Assembly: GCA_001630475.1 (NCBI GenBank)
Contig: KV419442.1
Coordinates: 48,727 to 112,726, forward strand
Origin: Sistotremastrum niveocremeum HHB9708
Taxonomy: Eukaryota; Basidiomycota; Agaricomycetes; Sistotremastrales; Sistotremastraceae
Length of the DNA: 64,000 nucleotides
Reading direction: 5' to 3'
The notes under the pieces are model-generated. The model was not told the origin of the DNA. It was given only the letters and a program-made list of their open reading frames with translations, and ran no database searches. Shown here piece by piece: positions 47,792-58,658 of this stretch. Position numbers and translations under genes: made by a program. Within the stretch, counting starts at the first letter, position 1, and every line of letters starts with the position of its first letter.

Positions 47792-48819
47792 ATGAAGTTC
47801 GCCACTCTTTTCGCTTCGTCTCTCGTTGTCGCCGCCTCTGCTCTCCCCGCCAAGCGCGATACCGCTCCCACCGAGATCGAAGTCTTGCAATTTGGTAAGG
47901 CATACATGCTCGTCGTCGTCTTCGATGTCGTTGACTAACGTCATGATCCTCAGCTCTTACTCTCGAACATCTGGAAGACAACTTCTACAAGACCTATCTC
48001 GGACAGTACGATGCGAAGGACTTCGACGACGCCGGTTATCCAGACTGGGTTCACGGCCGCGTCGCTCAGATCGGTCAGCACGAATCCGAACATGTCCAAT
48101 TCCTTTCCGACGCCATCGGTCCCAACGCCACCGCGGCCTGCGAATACACCTTCCCTGTCACCGACGTTCACTCTTTCCTGGCTGTCAGTCAGTTGCTCGA
48201 AGGCGTCGGTGTCACCGCCTATCTCGGTGCCGCCCAGTTCTTGACGACCAAGGCGTACATCACCGCCGCGGCTGCTATCCTCACCACCGAGTAAGTTCTT
48301 CTGTGTCTTCGTCTCATCATCATCATCAATGCTTTACCAGGGCCCGACACAACGCTTGGCTAGGGTCCGCTGAAGCAAAGGGTGCGCCTTGGAGCGGTGC
48401 CTTCGACGTGAGTTTCCCTATTCGTCAACATAGTTTTTCTTATATTCTCCTCTTAGACTCCCCAAACGGTCGACGAAGTCTACAGCTTGGCCGCCCCTTT
48501 CATCAAAAGCTGCCCCGCTTCGAACCCCGCGCTCCCCGTCAAAGCTTTCCCTACCCTCTCTATCGCTACCGCCGGTGGAAACAAGCTTCAGCTCACGTTC
48601 GACGGCCCTGCCTCAGGGTATTTGGTTTTCATGACCGGACTTCGGAAGATCTTCGTCCCCATTGCGAGCGACAAGACTGTTACTCTCCCTAACGGTCTTC
48701 AGGGTGTCGTATATGCTATTGTATCTCAGGATGGAACGACTGTATCAGACGATACGACTACTGCAGGGCCGGCTGTTCTCGATTATCCTTTCGATTCGTA
48801 TGCCTCCAACCCTCAGTAA
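47792..48819 (+). CDS. Secreted ferritin-like protein (Rds1 type)
   Basis: Four exons (47792-47894, 47954-48290, 48341-48407, 48457-48819) give 289 aa. The signal peptide MKFATLFASSLVVAASALPA is followed by KR, a likely Kex2 site. The body carries the ferritin-like four-helix signature: ALTLEHLEDNFYKTYLGQYD, then GQHESEHVQFLSDAIG (the ExxH pair), and YLGAAQFLTTKAYITAAAA, ARHNAWLG. These fit the fungal ferritin-like domain of stress proteins such as fission yeast Rds1. The C-terminal ~110 aa form a beta-rich tail (FDGPASGYLVFMTGLRKIFV). The expected metal ligands (E and H in helices 1 and 2) are present. Family roles are linked to nutrient stress, with biochemistry unclear. Codons are strongly C-biased, pointing to high expression. 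Confidence 0.88.
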
Positions 48820-49733
48820 TTTTGTTGCGTCCAAGTTTCTGTGTTCAATTAGGGTTTTCTATGTTGGGTTTTCTGTTCATTTGTTGTTATTATTCCTCCC
48901 TTCCATTCTTTTGTTTACAATTCTATCGTGTTTAATTCCGTTCCAAATATCGGCTCGAGCGTTCTCGTCCGCTTTGAATTATAATCGAGGCTATCGATCA
49001 CTAGTTGCCGCTTTCGGCAGCTCCTGCAGACTTGGCCGACGGGAAAGGACTCGTTCAAGCTCCGACGACACAATTCTTCCTGCGCCTTTGTTACGGTCAT
49101 TGGTTACGCTTGCTATACGGTCATCAAGTTTCTTCAGTCTCCAGCTTAAGGCCCCCGCATTGTTTCAAATGTCTACCTTATAAGAGGTTATCAACTCATT
49201 CTAATGTACAAGTAATGATTGCCCTCTTCGCAATCAGATGTTCGGATTCGTCCTGACTTTGCTCACGACTTGATCACAACGCTGTGTGACTTACATCACT
49301 GGCTCTTCAAGACCTTGTCTTAGATCTACCAACTAGGGAAATCCAGACACTCACATTGAAAGTACCCACCCTCGATTGGCTATTTCTCGATGACGTGTCG
49401 TCGACGTCGACTTTTGGCGACCAGGGAACATCATGCTCTTTCTGGAGATACGTTAGATACTTTGATCCTTCTCACAGGCACATCAGTAGTAAATCGGAGA
49501 AAGTGAGTACTCATCAATGTGTCCTGTCCACTTCTTTACTTATTTGAGCTGCCGTAGTACCCCTGAACTCTTTTTCTCTCGGTGTTCGTTATCCAAATTT
49601 CTGATGCGAAGTGCGATGTGTCTCTCTATAAAATCTAGCGTCGTGTCGTCGCTGGCATCATCAGACCACCACCAGCATCCTCTCTCGAGTCCATCCCACA
49701 ACCCCAATCCTCAGCCCTACTCGGTGAAACGCA
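48820..49733. other. Intergenic, promoter side of pheromone copy 1
   Basis: The 3' flank of the ferritin-like gene, then the duplicated block that carries the promoter of pheromone copy 1. Confidence 0.5.
49627..49634 (+). promoter_or_regulatory. TATA box of pheromone copy 1
   Basis: TATAAAAT about 107 bases before the ATG, at the same relative place as in copies 2 and 3. Confidence 0.6.
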
Positions 49734-49841
49734 ATGGACGAGTTCACATCTTTGAAGACTTCGGATTCATCTTCTAACGAGATTGATGTTCCAGTCTCCC
49801 ACAATGCTGCTGCATGGGTCGCGTTCTGCGTCGTCGTATAA
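49734..49841 (+). CDS. Mating pheromone precursor (CVVV), copy 1
   Basis: A 36-codon intronless frame gives 35 aa. It starts MDEFTSLKTSDSSSNEIDVP and continues VSHNAAAWVAFCVVV. It shares MDEFT with copy 2 and VPVSHNA with copy 3. The CaaX box is CVVV rather than CVIA; V at the last position is tolerated by farnesyltransferase but less usual. The mature peptide probably starts near SHN (about 10-12 residues ending in the prenylated Cys), though the processing site here is not the familiar Glu-Arg of other mushrooms. It should be secreted through an Ste6-type exporter, not the classical pathway, since no signal peptide is present. Confidence 0.88.
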   Translation: MDEFTSLKTSDSSSNEIDVPVSHNAAAWVAFCVVV

Positions 49842-51579
49842 GGAAGTCAGAAATACGACCAGGCATTCATGGTGGGCTCGTTGTTGCGATTTCCGCGATG
49901 CCGTTACTCAATGCCTCCCATTATCCCCTCCTCTAGCTTAGAGGGGGTTTTGTTGGACGATGATCGTGGACGTGCCTGGCCAATCGCCTTTTATGGGGAT
50001 GGATACCCACGCTCGCTCTCCTTTCCTCCACTTTTGGCATTGTTGTTACACGGTGAACCGATAATTTCCCGTTGTAGCTCCGCCACGTCCGAATGGCGAT
50101 TTCGCGTTGCTTGTCGTCTTGCCGCAACTCTTGCGCTTGGTCTTGCTTGCTAAAGTCCTGAAGACCTCGTCCTGAGCTGCCTGCTTTGTTGAACATTCAA
50201 TCGATTTGGCAGCGCAATGTTTATTATGCCGATATAACACCCCCCGCCCGTTATCGCTGTCAGCAGCTCTATAGCAAGCTCTGGGGCATCGAGGGCTCCT
50301 TTCCAATCCTGAGATCTTCTGAACCGGATTCAAGACGCAGAACTCTTTCGCGTTGATCCTGCTGTCAGCCAAAATACTACTTCCATGTTCAGATAAATTG
50401 CTTTGTCCGCGCTGGACGTCATCACTTGGCGGTCAGATCATTGTCGATGTGGTCCGATGTCTTTCTCTTAACGGTCTGACAGTCCGCGTATCGCACCATT
50501 GTCTGGCCTTTCTCGTCGCTGTCTCTTCTTTCTCAGCGTCTCAACCCTGTAGTGCCTGTCACTACAAGAATCGAATCTCATCGTAGCTTTCTCTTGGTCG
50601 ATCGATGCTCAGAATACCAAGTTCATAAGCGGAAGAAGTTTGGGATGGGGTGACTGGTGATCTCAAATGTCCAAGCCTGTGATAAATACTGCCAACCGCT
50701 CACCAATGTGGCCTTATCAGCACGAGGCTAGTTTCTTGTCTACCCAAACACAGAAGATATCTCCTTCGTGTCGTTCAACGGTAACCGGTGTTCTGAGATC
50801 AAGATCTGCAGATTTGTTGTTCTCTTGCCTGATATACTGGTATTCGCATTTCCCCACCTGATGTCTTGGTTTGAAATCGATCAAGCGGACGATGTCGAAA
50901 GTTTTGCGGAGTTCATGGACGTCCAGATAATGGTTGGGCAACATTGGAGCGTTTTGACTGCGGGCGTTGTTGTGATACAGACGGGCATTGAAACGATATG
51001 ATAGTGTGCTCATTGATATAAAGCTCTCAAGCGTTTTAAAGCGCAAAATAATCACGCGTTTGGATCCTGGCCATTACGGTGGCCCTGGTTTTGCTAAGAG
51101 GGCCAGGAGTATAGTGGAGGAGGGGACTTGGGCGCGCAAGCGCCGCTACCATTATAGTAATCATGCGTTCGGGAACGCACAAACAAGTGTTTTTTTAATT
51201 TAATTCTAAACGTGTGTTTGGGTAGAATGACTATCTTGCATATCATTCTCTATCTATGTATCTCGCGTCCTCTCTGTAGCCCTAATGTTTTGAGAGCGTT
51301 TGAACTCTAGAGTGAATTTTGCAAGCAATTTTGGACCAAGTGGTTGTAGCTTAGTCATCAATGAAGCGCTGATAACGGCGCTTCACTGGCGCCAGCTTTG
51401 CCATTTTCCCGACGCTTTCAAGTTGCTCAATTCCTCGACCTGCTGATGCGCTTTTGCTATCATTTTGATCGTCCCTTATCTATGATGACTGTGTCTCCAA
51501 CTCCTTCATCGTTCGGCAAAGCAGTCATTGAGCGCTCTCCGTCTACTCTTCCTCGCTCTTTCAAGACGAAATCGTTCCT
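49842..51579. other. Intergenic between pheromone copies 1 and 2
   Basis: No supported gene. A 112-codon minus-strand frame at 50717-51055 ends HEGDIFCVWVDKKLASC and has some protein-like composition, but no splice partners were found. Confidence 0.4.
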
Positions 51580-52020
51580 AGACTTCCGCGAGTTCGTATC
51601 CGGCAGGCTCATTACTGTGTGAACCGTAAATCTATGGCTGTTCGCGATGCCTCCCTATATCTACGAGGTCGCGAACCCAGGACTCTCACACTGAAAGCAG
51701 TCGTACTCAATGGGCCATTTGTACGTGACGTGTCAACGTTTGGCGGCCTCCCAACTCCTTTCACTGCCATGCCCGCAAATTTCTCAGGAAGGATCTGCCG
51801 AGAGTCACAGGTGGCCTTATTGAGGCAATATCATAACCTTTGGAGACGTGTGAACCATTTGCTTCCGCTCACAGGCACCTCAGTCGTAAAGCCGAGGAAG
51901 TGAGCCCTCTTCTCCTTTCCTGATTACTTCTTCACTTACTTGAATCGGTATAGCCGCTGTGAACTCCTTTGGCTCAATGTTCCGTACTCACAGCTTCCTT
52001 ACGGTAAACGATGGACGGTC

Positions 52021-52028
52021 CTATAAAT
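52021..52028 (+). promoter_or_regulatory. TATA box of pheromone copy 2
   Basis: CTATAAAT, 86 bases before the ATG. Confidence 0.65.
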
Positions 52029-52106
52029 CCAACATTGCGCCGCTGCTGGTCTCCAGTCTCACTTGAGTCTATCCCGCACCACCTCATCTCAAAAAGATAA
52101 CTCTCA

Positions 52107-52220
52107 ATGGACGAATTCACTGTTCCGAAGGCTTTGGGATCAGCTTCTGAGGAAGCCGAGCTTAAACTTGAGGTCTCCCATTTCAACGGAGCCGGGGCTA
52201 CTGGGTGCGTTATCGCATAA
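52107..52220 (+). CDS. Mating pheromone precursor (CVIA), copy 2
   Basis: A 38-codon intronless frame gives 37 aa, MDEFTVPKALGSASEEAELK followed by LEVSHFNGAGATGCVIA. It has the canonical CVIA box for farnesylation. VSHFN sits where copies 1 and 3 have VSHN, so cleavage is likely nearby. The predicted mature tail (GAGATGC or slightly longer) differs from the other copies, as expected if each precursor activates different receptors. The start context CTCTCAATGGAC matches copy 3. Confidence 0.9.
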   Translation: MDEFTVPKALGSASEEAELKLEVSHFNGAGATGCVIA

Positions 52221-52315
52221 GCAACTCAGAAATCTGAGCAAGATTTCATGGTAGGCTCGTCAGGTGTTCTACGGAATGGTGCTAGTTACTCACTGACTTC
52301 CAATTGTTAGAGGAA

Positions 52316-53160
52316 TCATACTTTTCTTCAAGATTTGACGATGCCCCATTTCCTCATTTGATGGGAATGCATGATCGAATAATAATAATACCAGGCGTGC
52401 CTTTAGATTCCAGAATTAGCATCCAGCTCTCATAGTATATGCATGTACCTGATATCACCCCTGTGGTCGAATTTTTATAGAAGCGTTCGAAGTGAATTAC
52501 GATTTCGGCGTTTCACATGCATGTGAAAGGAGCCGTGGGAGTTAAGTTCCCACTTTTCAGGAGGATCAACCACTTTCCCCGATCTCCGGGAACTCTCACG
52601 TGTCAGAAGTGGGTATCGCAATGATGGAGTGCCAGGATGAAATTTCTCCGCGTCTGGCCTCGGAAGCCGCGTGTTCCGGGTTGCATGAGAGTCTCATGAG
52701 TCAGAGGTCCAGACCGAAGCTTACCTAATGCCAAACTTGTATTCTACAAGTGCGTCGTGTGAGCGCTGTGAGCTGTAGCTTGATGTATTGTATCCGTTCA
52801 TGAATGCAACATGCTTTATATAAACATGATATCTAACCTCGAATCAAGATAATCAAGCTTCCCAGTTGTGCCGGTACCGGAGTGATCATTGATCATGGGC
52901 TTTTGTTGTCGTTGCTCAGCTCAAGCTTGGAGTCGACATAGGCATAGCATAGATACAAATAATATCCTTTACTTCATTTCAGATATCTAATTGCAATTAC
53001 ACCTCGACATGCCCGATGAAAAAATTGCCGCCATCGCGGCCATTCTGTCACGTCACGGTCACGCTGCGTCTCATTTCGATACGAAGAGTTATGTGTTTAA
53101 CGTGCCGATCAAGTCGATTTTATACAGTCCCATGCTCCAGTTTACATATTAATTACAGCT
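52316..53160. other. Intergenic
   Basis: AT-rich, with a poly-AATAATAAT stretch at 52378-52391. No gene supported. Confidence 0.45.
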
Positions 53161-54827
53161 CTAATAGTATTCTTCGCGATCAGCAGGCTCAACCTCTCGT
53201 ACTAGCTCTCGTAAACCGCCTTCGCCAAGTGCGCTCACTGCGACGCTTACTGGTACCAACATATGTACAAAAACCAACCACGCACTCGCTAATGTCAACG
53301 GAGGTCGACCAATCCTTCGATGAGATTCCTGGCACAATACATCGAACCAAGGGGGATAAAATCGAATGGCCTCTTTGCCAGGATGATCCTGAAGAATCTG
53401 AGCCACCAGATCCATGTCGCCATAAACGAGCTGATTTTCGCCGCCAAACTCTTCGGGGAATTGATAGGTGTAGTTGTGAGCAGCGTTAGAAGGCCCTTGT
53501 TTGTGGGGTTGGCGGCGGACTTTGTGGTTGTTGTAGGTATTGACAAAGTCGTTAATATAATCTTGAGCTAACGGGACCCATATCCAGTCCGCAAGAGCAC
53601 TGTTACATTATATCAATCACCAATCAAAAACAAAACAAACGTGGAGACGCACCGGTGAAGGACATTCCCCTCGACAAATCCAGCGGTAACAACACTCTGT
53701 TCCCACATCGCTTTTAGGTTTCGGCCCACCTTTTTCAACAACACACTCCAAGATCTCTCAATGATGATATTGCGGACGCTTCGGATAGATATATAAGCAG
53801 GCAGGACGTCGGGATCGATCTCGGGGGCAAAAAGGGCACTGGATCAGATTGAGAGTCTTGTTAGATTAAGAGGTTATTGAGAATGGTGTCGTGTACTTAC
53901 CGTAATGAAGTTTGACGAGCAAATATGCCGCCAGTCTCGGTGCCTTTGTCAGACGTTACTGTGAGCGGAACACCTGTTTAGTGACTCAGTTCAGGGCTGT
54001 TATATTTGAGATAACTGAACAAACGTACCTCCAGCTTCCTGGACCGTAAGTAGAAACACGTAGTCGACAATCTGCTCATTCCGAGCGTTAGGAACAACCT
54101 GAAATCGCAAAATTTTACCCCAGGCATCTCGAATGCCATAGATGGAGAACCCGATGAGGGTGAGTTTCTCGTGACCATCTACACCCCATCTCTCGCCCGG
54201 TCCTATCGTAATGACCTTGCCATTATGGATCTTAGTTGTACGAAAGTCGGGATGCCGCAGGATAAAGCCTTCCGGATGAATGGCTTTCATGATAAAACGG
54301 ACATCATTTCTGGAAGTATGAGAGGGCGTCAGTGAGCGCAGAGTCAATAATAAACAGAATATCGCACATAGGAATATGAATTTCTTGACGCTTGAGGGAC
54401 TCTTGAATATAATACGGTCCTCGGCCACATGTTGGATCGAGATCCAGCTGTTGTCGTATCGCCAAGAATATTTCGTCCGGAGTCATGGGAACATTCCGAC
54501 GCCTGGCAGTGATGACGCCTAAGTCCTTCATACATCTGCCAAGCGTCCGACGCCTGTAGCCAACAGACCGGGTCAGTAAAATATAAGGCGTACGAAGAGA
54601 AGGAAATCACGAACTTCATAGTATATTCCGGATGCTCCTCAGCGATAAGGCGGAGGATCTGGTTCCAATTTGAAATGTTACGATTGAGATAGCCTTGAAT
54701 GATGTTGCGCAATTCGGGAGTTCGGGGGACTGTGGAGAAAAACGAGGAAGTGAGATCAAGGTACGCAAAGAGGGAGAGCGATCTGACTGGCTGGGCGATG
54801 CTGGTTGTGGCCTTCGGGGTTGACCAT
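53161..54827 (-). CDS. Integrase-core (rve-like) domain protein
   Basis: A multi-exon gene with a TATA-like motif (about 54871-54882, minus) before an ATG at 54827. The N-terminal part (ELRNIIQGYLNRNISNWNQI) is helical. The catalytic core follows the D-D-E plan of integrase-fold enzymes: GERWGVDGHEKLTLIGFSIY (first D), VPLTVTSDKGTETGGIFARQ (second D), and ERSWSVLLKKVGRNLKAMWE (E). It ends REVEPADREEYY. Proteins of this kind are common in mushroom genomes as single genes with host-like introns. I saw no long terminal repeats, reverse transcriptase or capsid gene next to it, so it looks like a resident, possibly domesticated copy of an old mobile-element gene. Exon joins near the N-terminus are not resolved. 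Confidence 0.7.
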
Positions 54828-55817
54828 GTCGGCAGCGAAGGTGCAGGATGATCAAGAATATACACATCAATTTATACAAGTGGGCAGGTTGAAATGTCAC
54901 ATGTGTCACAAGATCGAGTGTGGCCGCGATGCAGTGGAGTATTCCTCTTTCGGTCGCCACGATGCCACTCCAGTGCCAAATCGGGACACATCGGAGTTTC
55001 GCCGAAATTTTCACTTCGTGATGACGCGATCCAAACAGCATGTGAGCGCTAGATCTGAGATAAGATAAGCATCTGGATTAGACTGCAAGGTCCGTGAGAC
55101 ATATTCGTCCTGCCCAGGACCCACCTGACAATATTCTAGTCCGGGCAGAATATTTCCCGGTCTATAAAAGCGATCTGAATCTCCAAGGGTAAATATTCAA
55201 AGGAGTTTTGGCAAACGTGTGGTACGTTGATTGGGTAGCACACAATATGATCCGAATTTAATAAGTCTGGAGTGCTTCGTGATGCTTCGTGAGAGATAAA
55301 CTTGCTGCTTTCAGAATTTGTTGGCCTCGTGCAGCGATCCCATGTCTCGATTCATGGCTGAACTCAAGTCAGTTTCACCGTAGTTTCAGTTCTCATGCCT
55401 TGGCGTACCATGGGATGGCACCGGAATCCCAGGGGAGGCTTTATTGCGCCATGGCATCGTCCCATTCATTTTGTCTGATTGGCTAGGTGGATTAGGCCAA
55501 ACGAAAGTGCAACGTGAACCTGGCACTCTAATTTTCCAAGACGGAGGTCCGTCTGGCGATTTTGCTCATCTGACTGTCATAGGGCAAGGAGTCATTGAGT
55601 CTGGCATGCGTGGCGCAATTATTGTGTAGCTGTCGACACACCGAGAATGATACGTTCATTCGTCTACCCCATGCTGACGGTGGACCGCACTTTCGACTTA
55701 GCCAAAAAAAAATCTGATAAGCTGGGGTGAGCGCTCTACCTTATAAATAGCGTCCTAGGAGCTGTGTCCTCTATCCTCCATCTGCCCACCGCCTCTGCAT
55801 CTTTTCTGCTACGCACA
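54828..55817. other. Intergenic, divergent promoters
   Basis: Between the integrase-core gene (minus) and the alpha-kinase (plus). A TATA box for the kinase (TTATAAATAG, 55741-55750) lies about 70 bases before its ATG. Confidence 0.5.
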
Positions 55818-58658
55818 ATGTCTGACGAATCCTCTCACTGTCGAAGTTGTTCCCGCCCTTTCCCTTTTGGCGCGTTTGTCGATGGCCTCTGCTCTCTCTG
55901 CTTCGAATTCAACAGTGGCGCTATTGATGCCGAAGTCCACAAGAAAAAACTCGTAAGCACTACATTGATTCTCTCATGGTCCAATACCCACTGACCATAT
56001 TTAGGCCACGCAGTGCCGTTTCTGCAGTCTCACGTTTCCGCTCATGCAGGGGGACATCTGTGGATTTTGTTCTGTCAAGAAGGAGAACAAAGACGGTAAA
56101 GGCAAGGGACCAGCACCTGGATATGGTTCCGGACCTCCTCCTCCTCCTGGACCCTCCAGTGGGCCTCCTCATCGTGAGTCTTACGTGTTTTACGTCGTAT
56201 TATGTCAAACTTGCTAATCACGTAATAATACTTTTCAGAACCGACACCGTACGACAACGCTCATTCTCTCTACGACTACCAGCGTCACCAGGCCGGGGCT
56301 GAGCGCTCCAATGTCAACCAAGGATCCTCTATGGGTGCCATCTCTCCGGAAGCAATGGCCCTGGCTTTCGGAAACCGTGGTGCTGTCCCCAATGTGAGCC
56401 CTGCCGACGTTCAGTATCCAAGCGTACCAAGGGGTCTGAAACAATACCAGGCTCAGCGACGCACCTCCAACATACTGACGGCCAAACACGAGGCTCATAT
56501 TTCTGGATCCAACCCCCTCTCCACTGTCTTCATCGAATTCTCAGCCATAGCCTACCAACAACGCCGCACTAAGCCTCCCAAACCATTCCCACCCGTTCTC
56601 GATGGTTTCATGCCGCATGGTCGATCCTTTCCCATGGGAGATATCTTCCTCAACGTCCTATTCACCCTCTTGACACGATATGGCGGCTGGCAAGCCAATT
56701 GGGAGAAAATTTGCGCAATTCCGTGGGAGTTCCAGTGAGTATTTATTATATGGCCTCGTCCGAGTCTGAATTTATATTAACAATCGACGATCCTCTAGCG
56801 AAGATATTCATTTCCTCTGGGCTCACTCGAAGATGGCTCTGGATCTGAAATATTTTCTGCCGTTTGAAGGCAACCCCGGGTGGACTTTGGGGCGTGTCTA
56901 TGCTGATTTATGCAGCAAGGACACCAAGGGGTTTCTGGTCTCGAATCAGGAATTAAGCCGTCGTCATATCAAGATTCATGTTCTCGTTGACATCAACTCA
57001 CTTATGGTACGTTCTTGTGTTCCTTTTGTTTGCCCTGGTCTCTAACCCTCCACCCCGTACCGCAGAAGCGCCATATGGAGAAGATAACCCACACATCGTC
57101 ACTCATGCCTTCTCTGGAACCAACCTACTCAGCTGGTCCGTCCTCCTCTCGCCTCGACAACAACCTTGAGTACTCCCACAAGCGTGAACGTGCCGAAAGC
57201 TCATCAGGCCCCTCGACTCATCCCGAACTTGCCTCTCCTCCCCGAAAGCGTTCAGGCGGTTATAATTTCATGCGCAGTGAGTTCTTTATTGTCCTTATTC
57301 ATATACACACTAAACGTAAAGCAGGTCCTACCCGTGACGCATATGCCTACCAAGCAAAAGAGAGCGGCCAAATTCCCCTCGAGAAATTGCGTGCAATGCC
57401 GAGTCGACCCCTTCTCTTCCAAGCCGCTTTCACCGAAGCTCGGGAGCACGGTTTCGTCACCTGGGAGACCCCACAGCACTATCACGCATTTATTAGTTGC
57501 GAACCGTTCAACAGCACCGGTGTCCAGAAGGATGTCTACTTCGTAAGTTGGTTTCAGCCACTCGTTTGTTTGCCCCTGATTGACATCTGTATTTGTCCAG
57601 ATGGTCCGGGAAAATGGCGCCGTCTATGTTGCCAAACGGATCCGATCCTTCACCGACGCACCTTATTGGGACCATTACGAAGCTGTTGAGACGGAGAATT
57701 ACCAAGCTTCTCTCCTCGACATTCTCTTGAATGAGTTCCACGCGCACGCCAGGCTCTGCAAAGCAAAAGTTTATGGTACGTGCCTCCGATAAACTTCATT
57801 CGGGCATGACTAACATTTCTTTTTGGGTCCGCTAGATCTCCAATGTGCCGACACTTTCATTGCCATTGAAATCGATAAGATTCCTGAAGTCTCCCCACCT
57901 CCAGAACGCACCCCCCAACCTTCCTCGTCCGCCATCCCCATTCCCGAGGCGCCCACTTCTCGCAACGAAAAAGCCGAAGATGGTTCAGTTCCTCCTCAGA
58001 ACAAGCCGGAAAACTCAAAAACTACTCCCTCTGTCCCAAAGCCACCCAAGAAGCTGAATGCCTACCTGTGCGAACCTTTCATTCCAGAATCCGCCCGCCT
58101 TCGCAAATTTTCGGGCTCTACAACGGCTGGGGCAAATAAAGATCTAATGGGAAATACTGTCGACGCTCTCGCCCACTTCTCGGTCATTGCTAGCAAGGGC
58201 CAGCTTCTCCTTTCAGATCTTCAAGGTATGTTCTGTGACTTCTTTGTTTGTCATGCTATACTCAGTTCGCTTCAGGGTTTGTCGATTCAGCCTGTTTCAC
58301 AAATGATGGCCGTGAGGTTTGCACACTCTTTGACGTCATGGCTCACTTGTAAGTGTCAACGTATCAAGCACAATGTTATTGACTCATTCGTTTTCATAGC
58401 ACATACGATATTAATCGACAAGTTGTTACAAACCGTAAGGAAGCGGAAATCAAGAGTTTCCTCCGCCAACATTCGTGCAATGGTGTATGCGAAGTCCTCG
58501 GCCTCGACTTACTCGTACCCGAAACTCTGGACAGTGCACGCGCGCGTACCACCATATCTTCACTGTACGTTGCCGAAGATGCTCAGAAGACTCCTACAGA
58601 AGCGCGGGTGAACATCAACAAAGAGATTCCAATGGGATATATGGGATGGATGTCGTAG
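55818..58658 (+). CDS. Alpha-kinase with N-terminal zinc-ribbon pair
   Basis: A multi-exon gene starting MSDESSHCRSCSRPFPFGAF. Two CxxC...CxxC units (CRSC...CSLC, then CRFC...CGFC) suggest zinc ribbons, followed by a Gly/Pro-rich linker. A middle domain (VFIEFSAIAYQQRRTKPPKP; EDIHFLWAHSKMALDLKYFL) resembles a binding region. The kinase domain runs from about PLLFQAAFTEAREHGFVTWE to the end. It contains SKGQLLLSDLQGFVDSACF, CTLFDVMAHFDINRQ and the diagnostic zinc motif FLRQHSCNGVCEVLGL (H, C and C ligands) of alpha-kinases such as EF2 kinase and MHCK. It ends MGYMGWMS. Alpha-kinases phosphorylate Ser/Thr in helical regions; mushrooms often have many copies of unknown substrate. The Lys and Asp of the ATP site are in AKRIRSF and the SDLQG loop. 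Confidence 0.85.

Larger units (their letters stand above)
49350..49935 (+). repeat. Duplicated pheromone block 1
   Basis: Diverged member of a three-copy block (with 51580-52315 and 60190-60930). Shared landmarks in order: GATGACGTGTC, CACAGGCAC-TCAGTAGTAAA, a GTGAG...TTACTT...TAG segment resembling an intron, a TATA box and the small CDS. After the stop come TCAGAAAT and CATTCATGGTGGGCTCG, likewise present in block 2. Confidence 0.65.
51580..52315 (+). repeat. Duplicated pheromone block 2
   Basis: Very similar in order to block 3 (60190-60930): GAGTTCGTATCCGGCAG against AAGTTCGCATCCGGCAG, CTACGAGG-CG-GAAC-CAGGACT, CACTGAAAGC, CCCAACTCCTTTCACTG, GTGAGCCCTC...CTTACTTGAAT..., GAACTCCTTT-GCTCAATGTTCCG, TCTATAAAT or CTATAAATC, then the gene. 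Identity by eye is about 65-75 percent outside the CDS. Confidence 0.75.
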
